A program made the position numbers and the translations under genes. This document shows, piece by piece, positions 32,421 to 44,038 of a stretch of DNA of 64,000 nt. The notes beneath the pieces are model-generated. The model did not search any database, was not told where the DNA came from, and worked only from the letters and a program-made list of their open reading frames with translations. Numbering within the stretch: the stretch's first letter is position 1; each line of letters opens with the position of its first letter. This stretch comes from Cristatella mucedo (taxonomy: Eukaryota > Bryozoa > Phylactolaemata > Cristatellidae), in NCBI GenBank assembly GCA_009760855.2, contig WPIO01000019.1, positions 622,001 to 686,000 of the forward strand, in the 5' to 3' direction.

Positions 32421-33470
32421 CCTTAGACACCCCAGTCCTGCCAGTAATACTATTGTTCCTTGGCGCGGGGGCGTGGAATTGGACAGAGGTCAATCCACAG
32501 CCGATTGTACTGCAGTGTGCCAGCTCAGCTTTGTATTGCTGTCGCTTGGCGCCCCCGCCCCGATTTCAAGTTCAGTCGGGCACCTAGGCGTCGAGTCAGT
32601 TTCCAGTGAACCTAACGCTCGTCATGGTGCGACCAAGGCTGAAGTTTTACCTGCGATCACAAATTAATCGCTTTGGAAGAGTCTGAGCGTAGCCGCACCA
32701 AAGACTCTTTCACTGAAGGAGCTCGTGATTACATTTCTTGGATTGAAAGACAAACCCAGCTGACATTGACTAGCTTCAACTTTAAAGGCTAATGAGCTAT
32801 CTCCGGCAACCTTGCTCGTACGAAGCTACAACGGTCTGTCCAAGTAAGAGATTGAATGCCTATGAAATCGTATACTAGCTATCTAGCACGATTGCATGAC
32901 CTTATATAGGCGCGATCGCTGGCCTTTCCTCTGAACAATCTTACATTGCCTGATCGTGAGCTCACTAATACCATTGCACTAGCCAGTCGCTAGACAGTCA
33001 TTTTGTGTGTATCATAGGCACCGATTCGCGAACAGAAATTGAGTTCTCTTGGGGGCTATACAAACGAATTATATTTGTGTCCAATAATGTTAGAGTCGTG
33101 CCATGGCTACCACAGCGCCACATTAACTTTTCATAGTCTATTCTTAAGTTCGTGCACGCCCAGAGTCAAGTGCCAGACGGGACAGGAGCGAAAAGTACCC
33201 GTGATAGTAAACGGGAATACGACGGGCCAGGAACCGTCTGGGTATGCGTGACCAGTCCGGATCCTTAATTTAGACCCGTAAGGAGCAATCAAAATTCCAG
33301 TGTATTTCTCGGAGCAGAACAACAAATAAAATGTAAAGCAGCTGGGAAAATTAAGTTCAGCCATCGGCCGTTGGAGCAAAAACATTTAGCTAACATGAGG
33401 TTAAAAAAATAACAGCAAATAATAATTAATATCTACAAACTGCGTCTCTGTAAAGATATCTATTGCATCT
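32420..33470. other. Intergenic: no gene recognised
   Basis: Short frames such as 33039-33251 (+) and 33131-33385 (-) show no domain I can name. The 32700-33380 stretch has the look of an old repeat, but no family is assigned. Confidence 0.35.
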
Positions 33471-33479
33471 ATGTCCCTC

Positions 33480-33665
33480 GATGGCACACTAGGTAAGGCG
33501 GTAGCTTTCATGACCTCGGTCCTGATGTCGTGGGTTCGATTTTTGTGGTGGGCAATCCTTTATCGCCACTGCAAGCGGATGTGATAGCTGTTAAGGCTCT
33601 TCAGTCGCTATACAAAAAGAGGCTGCTTAATCAGCTAGGATTTATTTATTTTATTTATTTGTGTC
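33480..33665 (+). mobile_element. tRNA-derived SINE, family 2 (best copy)
   Basis: A-box TGGCACACTAGGTAAGGCGG (33482), B-box GGTTCGATTTTT (33533), then a non-tRNA body with AAGGCTCTTCAGTCGCTATAC and a (TTTA)n tail at 33641-33662. It lies between the two genes. Confidence 0.78.
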
Positions 33666-34052
33666 CCGCTCTTAATTATGAGCACCTACGTTGAGCACGG
33701 GGCTCAGCTTGAAATTCCTTGCACCTGCTTGTCCCGTTCGCCGACCCCGACTTTAAAAAAATCCTTACCGTCATATGCCAATGCATTTATGTACCAATTC
33801 AAGAGCCGGCAGAATCCAAACAATCCTATGGGATCTCGTCCACGTGGTTATTCGCTGTCTCCAGTGGCACTAGGTGCTGTCATACAGGATATTGAGGCTG
33901 GGAAGCTCACGTGGAGCCCACATAGTGGGCCTAGCTGCCGCATGTAGCACCAAGTTGAGAATGCAGCTCAAGGGAATCTCTTGGGAAGAGGTTTCTAAAA
34001 GTAAGCGAAGGCGTAAGTGAGTGAGACCGACTTAGAGTAAACAATAAACAGG

Positions 34053-34057
<5 letters not shown>

Positions 34058-34122
<65 letters not shown>

Positions 34123-34251
34123 AATGAAGAGAGTGAGACAGAGATAGAGAAAGGGAGAGATAGATAAATTTAGATAAATGCAAAGAAAGCTAGAGAGATA
34201 GAGAAAGAGAAAAATAAGAGATAGAAAAGGAGAGGGAGATGAGAGACAGAA

Positions 34252-34318
<67 letters not shown>
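34058..34318. repeat. Two (AG)n microsatellites
   Basis: (AG)n at 34059-34118 and at 34252-34318 are separated by A/G-rich sequence. Open frames here are repeat artefacts. Confidence 0.95.
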
Positions 34319-34319
<1 letters not shown>

Positions 34320-34321
<2 letters not shown>

Positions 34322-35520
34322 AAGAGTTCAGTAGGTTCATCTGTCTGTTGCAACATGTTTTCGGCTGCTATGCACTCCAATGCTGCACTTGGTGAGCTGC
34401 TGAGAGGGTCTCGAGCGAGCTTGAGGCATTGTGCAGCAAACTTGCTAACTTGGCCGCGAGGCTAAGTTGGCTGCCATCGGTCCCTGCTTGCATTAGCGAA
34501 CTTCGGCAGGAAAAGAAAAGTCAAGTGCACCAGTCTCTTTTGTGGTTGGTGAACCGGCCAGTGCGAATTATTGCGGCATTGTAGTTCATCGAGTCGTACC
34601 CCATATAATCGATAGGCATCAAAGGAGCCACAGGGCTGGAAGCCGCACCTATCGACGCCTTACTGCAGTTTTGCTAAGCAGTGCTAATAGGTGCCAGTCG
34701 AAGTTTGAGTCAAAGAGGCAGCAGTGGCTGCCCAAGGCGCCACTGCTGCTGTTGCATGCTCGCTCTTGCCGATGCCGTGGCGCAGGCCTGTCCGTTCTGC
34801 CTGCGAACGTAACGACGTTGCAGCATTTTCATGAATATTTAATCTGTTTGGGTATGGTACTCCGCATTCGCGAGTGACTCTAGAGTTAAATGCCATTACT
34901 ACTAGCTCTTCGTCATCGTTACTACTAACTCTAGCTCTCCATCTAGCTGAGCACCCAAGTGCTCCGCTTTTGAGGCTAGGCGTTGGCACGCCAAAATAAT
35001 CTTATGTGTTTCGTGGTCTTTCCCTTCTCTAGCTCCACTATACCTGGCAAAGATACTTCCAAATAAGGCTGGGCATCGCACCACTTGCTGTTCTGAATCC
35101 AGTTGTTTGGCTGTGCCTCTAACTAACCTAAATCCTTTGGGGGCATCAGCTCATATGCTCGAAAAGTTGGGAACCAAATTCAATCGACCGACGTCTAACT
35201 ATTATTACTGTAGTCTAAAAATACAAATTTGACTCCTGAATTCGCTGTGCTTACGCTTTTCCTCAGTTTCTCAAGGGCCTTGTTGATAGCATGACTGACT
35301 TGAGCTTCGCAATTCCCAAGTTCTTCTTCTTCATCCCAGTCTCTCCGTTGTTGGTTGCAAGATTGTCTCTTGCCTTCAGCTGCTACGACATAGCCTTCAC
35401 TTAAAGTTCATCAGTCCACTGTTACTCGTGAATACTAAAAGCTGCAGGTCGCAGACAGGTGTAAAAACAGAGTTAATGCAATAAAGAGTGAGCATGGGAA
35501 ATTGAAAAAAGGGTTAGTTA
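34320..35520. other. Intergenic: no gene recognised
   Basis: No open frame has a recognisable domain on either strand. Unclassified single-copy-looking sequence. Confidence 0.35.
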
Positions 35521-35557
35521 TGGATATAAATATATATATAAATATATATATACATAT

Positions 35558-35592
<35 letters not shown>

Positions 35593-35655
35593 ATCTATGT
35601 ATCTATTGATATATGTATACCCTGTGTATGCATTTACATATATACACACACATGC
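35521..35655. repeat. (TA)n-rich simple repeat
   Basis: TATATA and TACATA runs, ending in CACACACA, immediately upstream of a LINE remnant. Confidence 0.9.
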
Positions 35656-35799
35656 AGCACAAGTGCTTCGTGGTCGCCCGCCGAAGTACGTAGGCCGTGC
35701 CTGCTTCCGTCTCCTTACACAGCCGACAGATCCCTGAGCTGCCAGAGAAGGAGTCTTTGACCTATCTCGGAGCCCCACAAGGTCTCGGGCGGCCTAGGG

Positions 35800-37220
35800 C
35801 CGAGATTGAGCAGGCCTGTTGATCCCTCGATATGTATTTTCGCTTACTGGAGGCAAGCTTTATCGCCCCCTGGCAAAAGCTCGATGCCCGGCATATCTAT
35901 CCTTCTGCCACGGCTCGATTACCTCTGCCGGGCGCGGCAGGTGCCTAAGGCGGCCTTGCTTCTGGCCAAGAAGACTTGCAGAGCTCTGCCAGTCCGTGTA
36001 TGGCTTGACTTCAGCTTGACACACTTCCTGTTAGCACCACGCTCAGCCGGAGGCATCGGCCCCATACGCCTCTAGATCAACTCGGAAATCCTCCAAGTAG
36101 CTCAGGCCTGCCGTATATTCTGCTACTCTGACCTGTGCTTGCGACGCGTCGCACGAAGCCGCTTTGACCTGGTGGTTGACAACATGGGCGGCACGCCTTC
36201 GTCTGACGAGGAGCGTTCGAGGTATTTTAGGTCAGCCACTTTCGACCTCCGAAATAGGGTCGGCCCAGCCCCGCTGTGGGTGGATGCATGACAATGCCTT
36301 AACGGCTTTCCTGTCGCATCTCGCTGGCCAGTTCGGACGTCCATGTGGTCTCAAATGACTCCGACAAGATAAAGTGCATTATTATTAAGATGGAACACTC
36401 ATTTGTGCCTCGAGTTGCCATCTCAAAACTGCGAGAGTTCGCAAAGTTGGCTGAAGGCCGGGCTTGGGCGGCCCAACCCGCTCAGGGCAGGGTCAGCCGT
36501 TACCTGGCCACGGACAGGCTCGCTACCCACAGCCACTTTCAGAGCATGGGTCTCGGCGTGTCGTTCAGGGCCTGGAGGTTCGTTTGCCGTGATTGCCTGG
36601 ACGGGCTGTCGGTGGGCGCCGCTAGGAGCCGGCCATAGCCAGGAACAACCACCAACTGCCGCCTTTGCCGTAGTAAGACTGAGACCGTCTGCTACGTACA
36701 AGCCACTGCCGACCGATGCTGCTAGCAATAACGGCTCGCCGCAACCTGTTTCTGGGTCGCCTAATCAGGGCTATTCCGGCCACTGTGCTCTCTTGCCTCT
36801 CGGCAGTTCACGCCTTCCCGCTTGCCTGGGGTCCGGGGCTCATGCCGAAACTGGTAATCGACAACCTCACCGACGTGGCCATAGTCAACGTAACGGTTCC
36901 GTTTGACGGCAGCAAGGATGCCCTGGTGGTGGCAGCAAGGAAAATAAGTACGAGTCTGTAAATAGCCGATCTTTCCTGACCGCTGGCTGCCGGTCGGCAG
37001 TGGTGAGGCCCTTCGTGGTCAGCGTTCTGGGTTGCTGGTTGCCGAATAAGGAAGCCTGCCTGACGGACCTCGTAATTTTGAGCAAGGACGGGCGGCATTG
37101 CGGCGGCTGTGCGTCTCAGATGCCATTTCCGGTTCGTCGTGTAGTCTCTGTTCCTAAACCGGAAAGCGCGGGTAGCCGCGGCCACGGCAGGGTGAAGGTG
37201 CTCCGGCTAAGGTACTGTGA
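35800..37220 (+). mobile_element. Decayed R2/NeSL-type LINE 3' half with restriction-like endonuclease
   Basis: Three blocks in order. First, KAALLLAKKTCRALPVRVWL then HFLLAPRSAGGIG (35947-36060), like the post-RT thumb region of R2-group proteins. Second, CRLCRSKTETVCYV (about 36658-36700), a CCHC-like knuckle in another frame. Third, LVIDNLTDVAIVNVTVPFDG (36852-36911) then VVRPFVVSVLGCWLPN (36998-37047), like the PD...VDVT...K endonuclease and following FVVGALGSW segment. The PD is PK and VDVT is VNVT, so the nuclease is dead. Stops and frameshifts abound. Confidence 0.6.
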
Positions 37221-37256
37221 TTTTTGAAAATATTGTATATACAAAAAGTTATATAT

Positions 37257-37259
37257 ACA

Positions 37260-37298
<39 letters not shown>

Positions 37299-37300
37299 AC

Positions 37301-37335
<35 letters not shown>
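37257..37335. repeat. (TA)n then (AG)n microsatellite
   Basis: TA at 37266-37290 and AG at 37302-37335, at the 3' end of the R2/NeSL-like remnant. Confidence 0.95.
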
Positions 37336-37337
<2 letters not shown>

Positions 37338-38165
37338 CCAATGGAAAAGCAGGAAGCAGGTTAGCATTAATGCTAGAAATTTTGTTTCGAAAACCTGCTA
37401 GACCTGGAACAGTCACTACCGGCACGAGTCTCAATACTACGGATCTGTTTTTAATGCATGGGCTTGAGACAGTTTTATGCGGACCGTCGCTTTTTGCCGT
37501 GTGCAGGTCGACGCTTAGCTTTCATTTAAGTCAAGACTACCTTCATTTTTATCTCTGTCTACAAGTACGTATAGAGGCGCTTAGATCTAATATTTAATTA
37601 GATGAGGTAAAAGTAAAGTTTAAAAAGTAGTCGTTGTCTAATGTAGCAGCGTCGTTTTTAGAATCGCAGAAAAGCTTCAACGACAATCAAACCTGCATGC
37701 AATGACCATTAAAGGCTCGCCTGCTCAGAACTTGACCCATGACCTTGATCGCCAAGTCTAGGATTGTACTTGCACGTGCTGATTGAACGGAAAGTGGCTG
37801 CGACTTGCAGCTCCTTTAGAACAGACCTGCTTAGTTGTGGGTTGCAAGTGGATGCCGATTTGTGGACTTGTAGCATAAGCGCTTCTGAGTTCATCTTATA
37901 TCCGACGAAAAGGAGTACATTTATCTCATTGGCTTGGACATTCATTAGGAGTTAAATAAGGATGATGCATATCCCGACCATAGCTTCAAGCAGTAGTGAA
38001 AATTTTATAGTCCTTTTCCGAAAGAAATGCACCTAAATTCTAGGCATTTGCATGCGGCCAATAGCACTGCCTTGTTCTCTCTTTACAGATGAGGCAAGAT
38101 GACACCAATAACAAATTAGTCTAAAGGTTATGGTTTCCCCGAATCAACATGTCTAGCAGTGCAAT
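37336..38165. other. Intergenic to gene B 3' flank: no gene
   Basis: From about 37990 it aligns with the gene A 3' flank. The rest has no recognised coding region. It includes the probable 3' UTR of gene B. Confidence 0.45.
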
Positions 38166-38504
38166 TTATAGGGCCACGCGAGCGGTTACACACAACCAGA
38201 TAACTACCACCGTGAAGAGCAGAAAGTTGGTGACGTCAAGGACTTTGCTGAAGGTATTCCACTTTTGCTTCAGCCTATTCCGTCCATTTCGAGTTCTCAT
38301 CACTGCCTCTACGTTTTTTACTGACTCGGATAGATTCCACATGTGCTCGTCCTCGATCTCGCTCTGGGTAATGGAGCTGTCCTGGGACGAGTCCGTACTT
38401 TTACCAACTCTGAATAGTGATTTAGCTGACATTGAATCATCGTCGTCGACCAATAAATACTTTGGCGTGATTCTAAATAGTACACCCAGTTTGCGTAGAA
38501 ATAC
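38166..38504 (-). CDS. Gene B exon 10: cytoplasmic loop, TM4, stop
   Basis: 339 nt including TAA, acceptor TTTTAG|GTA. It starts [15 protein letters not shown], has an acidic stretch (VDDDDS), the pre-M4 helix ([13 protein letters not shown]) and TM4 ([19 protein letters not shown]). It is five codons shorter than gene A, the differences being in the loop and C-terminal tail. Confidence 0.93.
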   Translation of the reverse strand, partial: VFLRKLGVLFRITPKYLLVDDDDSMSAKSLFRVGKSTDSSQDSSITQSEIEDEHMWNLSESVKNVEAVMRTRNGRNRLKQKWNTFSKVLDVTNFLLFTVVVIWLCVTARVAL

Positions 38505-41500
38505 CTAAAATGAGCAATGCATCGGGTCAGAAAAGAAGAGGATTTTAAAACCACAATTGACGAAGCAGCACTAACACCAACCTTTTCCAGCCAAGGAGGA
38601 AGATCGTGATCCCAATTGCTTTCGGTCCTTATCAAAAGTATCGACATTATTAAAGAACCGCCGTTGGAGGAGGTGGCGACAGCAATAAAGGTAGCTAAAG
38701 AAATAGCATCACGCACCAGGATAAAATCAGCATCAAAGACATCGCACGATTCGAATGCAAAAAAAACTCAAGACAAAAATCGGGCTAAAAGTAGCAGTGC
38801 ACCAAGATTCAGTTCATGAACGCAAGGATTCATTTAAAAGATAAGGCTCTGGGCCTTTTGTAGAGGGAAGGAGAACAGAGTATCGAAATTACGATTGGTA
38901 AAGCACTGGGCAAGAAATCGCGAGAGGTTGCAGGAAGGTTTCCCGCTGGAAACAAAACTTTGTGTTCTCATTCCAATGGCAGACTGCCTATGGCGGCTTT
39001 TTATCTTTTTAAGATCCTCAGAGCGTGCACTGCCACGCTTGAATAGATAGCTGCTCTGGAAGGTTCAGCCTATTGACGAGCCGGTACAGGTTCATTAACA
39101 CCGGCCGGCAGTGTGCCTGTAAGTGCCCCTGGTTCAACATGGAGAGAGATGGTTTCGAGGGATACGAGCATGCAATGAATTTGGTTGGCTCGTGTAAGAT
39201 CTCTCTTTAATTATTCAGAACCCATAACATTATCTGGCTACTAACCTACTCAGTGCTCATGTTCAAGCCAGCCAGTGTCCCTCTCCCAAAGCCCTTTGCT
39301 GACCTGATCTCTGAACTCGGCTAGTGAATGGCTCGAGACCGCTGCAAATCTCTGGTCCTTTCAGAGATGCTAAATGGTGAACGACCAAGTCATAGCTGTT
39401 AAAGCTTCCTTCAGACGTTCCTTGCCATTCTAGCGACCGAACTGTCAATGCAGCTGCCAGTAAGCGATCAGCACATGCGACGCGCCAATCTGGCCACTCA
39501 TTTCGACTCCGCTCAGCCAGGCTCTTGTGGCTGCCTGCACGGTTGCATAAGCTGCCTAGCCGACTCCCCAACGGACACTGGCTCATGCATACTGCTTTAG
39601 CTCTCCTACAAGCAATTCATGGTTCGAATGCTATTTCTGAAGAAGCTTGTCCTATAAAGCAAGATTGGAGAAAGCTAACAAAGTTTCACTGGTTGTAATA
39701 GACTTTCTTTATAAAACCAGATCGCAAAATAAAAATATTCCAATTAATCAGGTGAAGATAATGGATAATAATATTAATGATTAGTTTGTTCACTTTCAAA
39801 TTTTACCTCAGAGTACAGTGACCACACACTTCGGCTCAACTGCCAAATAAGTTGAACGATGTAGCTCTATATCTATGGGCCGACGAAAGCCGGTTCGATT
39901 AGCTATGGTAATCCGTGTAACAGAGAGGCTAGGCTGTTCGTTATTGGCAGCCGCCTCCTGGCATAAGCAAAAAAAAGCTTAATCACTTGGGTCAAGCGAG
40001 AAAACAGAGAATGCTATGGGACGACCCGTTGGCTTTATCAAAATTATACTCACCAGACGCCTGCAAAGCTATAGCGTCCTGGCCATAATACCAAGCTAAT
40101 TCATGATAGACACATGAAAAAAGAATTGTGGTTTTGACGAGTGTTCCTTGAAGCCCAAGACCCACTGAAACTGGCTTTCGAAACCCTAGCCTCTCTAACA
40201 GAAAGCTGCCAACTGTAGCAGTAATTGATCCCAAGTACCACTTTGTCATTTCAGGAGATTGAAATCACCTTTAATAAAAAATTTCCAGATGTAAAAGATT
40301 TCTTAGACAGGGTGATTTTTAAAATTTAGTTAAACGACTCGAATGGCTGTTAATTGTGGCTTATTTGATGCATTAACTTATTCATTTTTTGTTGCGGTTT
40401 GTGTGCATAACCTTACTCCCAGCTAAGGTCACACACTCAATCAAATATTCACCATTGCTATTTGCTGTCAAATCGTACTGTATCCAAACTGAATATCTGA
40501 CCAAATACGGATCTCATTCGGTCATCAGTGTGTGTCCTCTTCGGTACCAAAATTCTCGTAAACGCCAATCTCGAAACATTGTTAACTTAACATGGATGAT
40601 GTCCTAAAAAAATGTCACTTTCGCTTTGTCTTCAATCCAGCATCCTTCGTATCACAACGTGTCATCGGCTACCATTCGACACTAGGCAATGTTCTGGATG
40701 ATTTGGCTTCTCTAATAACACCATGCACCCTGACTAGTTGACCCTAAGGTTTCCAGCAGTCATTAACCAATCTATGACTATAGCTTAAGCTTGAAAACGC
40801 GAAGGAAAGATTTCAACTGACTGTCCACCCACTAGGAAATGAGTATGTTCGCATGCCATTTAAAATTTCAGCTTAGTGGTACCTCAGCTTACAGTTTAAC
40901 TTGCCCCGTGGCGGAGCTCGTAACTCAAACTACTCTTATTTCAAATCAATTTTCCCCATTGAAATGACATTAATCCATTCCGGACCCTAAAACACACTGC
41001 GATTGTTAGTCACTTGCTTGTAAATAAAAAAAATGTACATATAAACAAAAAATATCGTATACAAAACAAAACGATATAATGCCCTGTGATAAACGGGTCT
41101 TATTAATCCTAATGTACATGGGTAACTAGGAGATCGATCGGGCGATTTGTAGATGCTAATAGAGTTAGAGGAGAAAGGCTAAAAAGAAAATCCGAATTCT
41201 ATTCGCCGATTTTGCCCTTTTCACCCGGCTTTCCTCGCTTTCAGTTTATTGGCTGGTTTTTTATGCGGACGCATTGATTTTTATCAGTTACGCGATGAAC
41301 ACTCATACGATGCTATTGCCTAAATAGAGTACAGTACGTACTTAGCTGTTCCGGCCGTTGTTGGATTTAACACAGTAGTCGGGCGATCTTGTGCGTCCAA
41401 GCACCACGATGGCTAGCCCGAGTCTGTCTAGGAGCGAACCAACAGGCTTTCGCTTGGCCACACCCGGGTCGTAGGGAAGCGTTTTGCAAAGGAATGTCGT

Positions 41501-43934
41501 TCACTGCCCTACCCTTATTGGCCTGAGTAACCGCCACCAGTGTGTCGTTTGCTGCGGCAACTAGCGGTGGAGTATCTGAAGCGGGTTCGTAACTCAAATT
41601 TTAGCTAGCAACTCAAAGAAAAAATCGGCCGAGAGACAGCTCATATCTCGAATCACTTGAATGTCGAGACACTCGTAAGCCGAGATACCATGTATATATA
41701 TACATAAACAAATTTAGGTTTATAGCGTCCTAAGACATTTTAACCTCTCTATTCAAGCGCTTCACATATGCTACGGTGTTCAAGCCCACAACCTAGGCCA
41801 GACCTTGGTCGGGGCGAGCACCTTAACCACTGGGCCAATCCAGATCGGTGTATTTACATGTATGCACGCACACACATACAAATATATATATAAGTATACA
41901 TAAATGAGAAAATAAATAAATATATATATATATATACACGAATATACATGTAGATGAGTAGATGAGCTTTTGTGCCAGTAAATCCGTCCTACTAATTATC
42001 TGCAAGCTGATCACTTCATGAGTTGTAAAGTGGAAGTCTTTCAGCTTCAAATAAGTATAACAGTATCTAGCGGCTGGAAACGCCATTCCCGTAATTTTAA
42101 TGGTCACACTAATTTGTTGTCAATGAATCCCCTCTGTTAATTTCGTAGTGCAACAGTGGTAGTATGCTTCATAATAAGGTTAACATAAAGGGCTGGGAAT
42201 ATACAAACAGAGAATATAGCTCGCCTGCGAAAATTTTCTTTGGAGCTCCAGAGGGCCCACGGGATTAACGTGGTGTCAGGATCGAAAAATCGGGAGATTC
42301 CTAGCAACTCTCTGATCCTATACCGGTTCAATTAAGGAAAATCCATCTTGCACTTATAATTTTCCAATATTGGGAACATTGCACCACCATGGAGGTCACT
42401 CAGCTGATGCTGCTATCTGTTATCTAATAGCAGCAAATGTAACTCTGGTAAATTATGAGCTAAAACTATTTAATATATCAGTTCACAAGCCTAGATTATA
42501 ATGGACAGGTGAGACGTTTGCTTAAGAACAATGAGTAGACCCAATGATGGCATTGCTGCTGAAGCAGACGCATTGCAGGGAGATAAATCAATAACAGCTA
42601 CAGCAGAGCATTATTTATAACTCACTGAGTAAATTGCTCGTTATCGAGTTTACAGGAAGGTAGGACGCCACGACCATCTGAAAGACGGAGAATGACACGA
42701 CCAATGTTACCGCCAGACCAACCTGAAACAGAGATAAATAAATCCTAACTGATTAAACAGCCTCTTTTTGTATAGCGACAAAAGAGCCTTTATGGCTATC
42801 ACCACCGCTTGCAGTGGCGATAAAGAATCACCCACCGCAGGAACCAAACCCACGACCTCGGTCAAGCAACCGTCTTACCTAGTGTGCCATCACAATTCAC
42901 AGATGTGATATTAATATTAGAGATGTGATATTAATTAATGTAATAGCAACGATCATGAAAAATTGGTTAGTGCCTTAGGAATATTTGTAGGGAATGAGTA
43001 TTTGTTTAGGCACTTTACAACAGTTGGAAAGGAAGCATATCAATTGTTAGGGATCATATGTATATTGGTAGCATGCAACAGCATGCAATGAAAAAAGTTC
43101 ATACTTTCCGGCTCAGTCTTTAAAGAAAAATTTATGTTATTGTTTCTTTTTGTAATCTCATCATGTAAGGGAATATCGCGCTTCTAGTCGGGAGCGAGTT
43201 CCTAGCTTTGGAACTATGCAAAGTAAAGGCATGGTCTTGAAACGATTTGAGGTTGCTTACAGGCACAGCAAAACGACTTGATTCAGAAGAGTTGGTGGTA
43301 CTATGCCTACGCAAATTGAAAGTAGTTCGGACAAATAGGCTAGAAAAAGAGAATAAAGGAACCTAAAAGTGGTAAAACCTTGCAGTTGATAACGCTGCTC
43401 GATTGGAAGCCACTGTATGCCTTTGAGAAGTAGTGTAATGTGGCAATGGCTCCGATACAGATAGGCAAGCTTAATACTGCAAGCTCGTGATTGCACAGAC
43501 TAGAGGACGTGCTAATATTTATTTTAAGAAAGTATACAGAGGCTGCTACAAATGCATAGACCTACATGAAAGTGGCATTCCTTTCTTAGCAGGCCCGAAT
43601 GTTGTCAATGTAAAATTGTTGAAAGTAGGCATACTTGACTATGGAGCTGATATGGTCGTCCAGTGAAAAGTCACTGTAGACAGGAAACCAAGATTTTATG
43701 CAGATGCTACAGACGGTATGCTTACCCAGTTCATTTTGCAGGTTTTTTCTTTTCTTTAGTGAAATTAGGTTAACTCAGAAACAGTAAGTGTGTTTCATCG
43801 TCATTCAATTTGGGAAAGTTTGTTGTTATCCCTATGGGAGTGTCAGCAATACACGTGACAAGGAAATTAACATAGGTTGACGAACTCGACGGTAGGTATC
43901 AAAACACAAGTGTGTGTGTGCGTGTGTGTGCGTG

Positions 43935-43976
<42 letters not shown>

Positions 43977-43983
43977 TGTGTGG

Positions 43984-44038
<55 letters not shown>

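Noticed and set aside
33480-33560. A functional tRNA gene
   Set aside because: Pol III boxes are present, but the rest does not fold as a tRNA by eye and the unit recurs with the same non-tRNA tail: a SINE.
33931-34380. Minus-strand frame of 149 codons
   Set aside because: Translation of two AG microsatellites; no real protein features.
36403-36906. 167-codon plus-strand frame as a gene
   Set aside because: The R2-type motifs (knuckle, endonuclease) lie in other frames. This frame is open by GC-rich chance within the LINE remnant.
39263-39586. 107-codon minus-strand frame as a real gene
   Set aside because: The copy A version is shorter with an indel, no domain is recognised, and it lies in an intron. 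Reported only as a conserved block.
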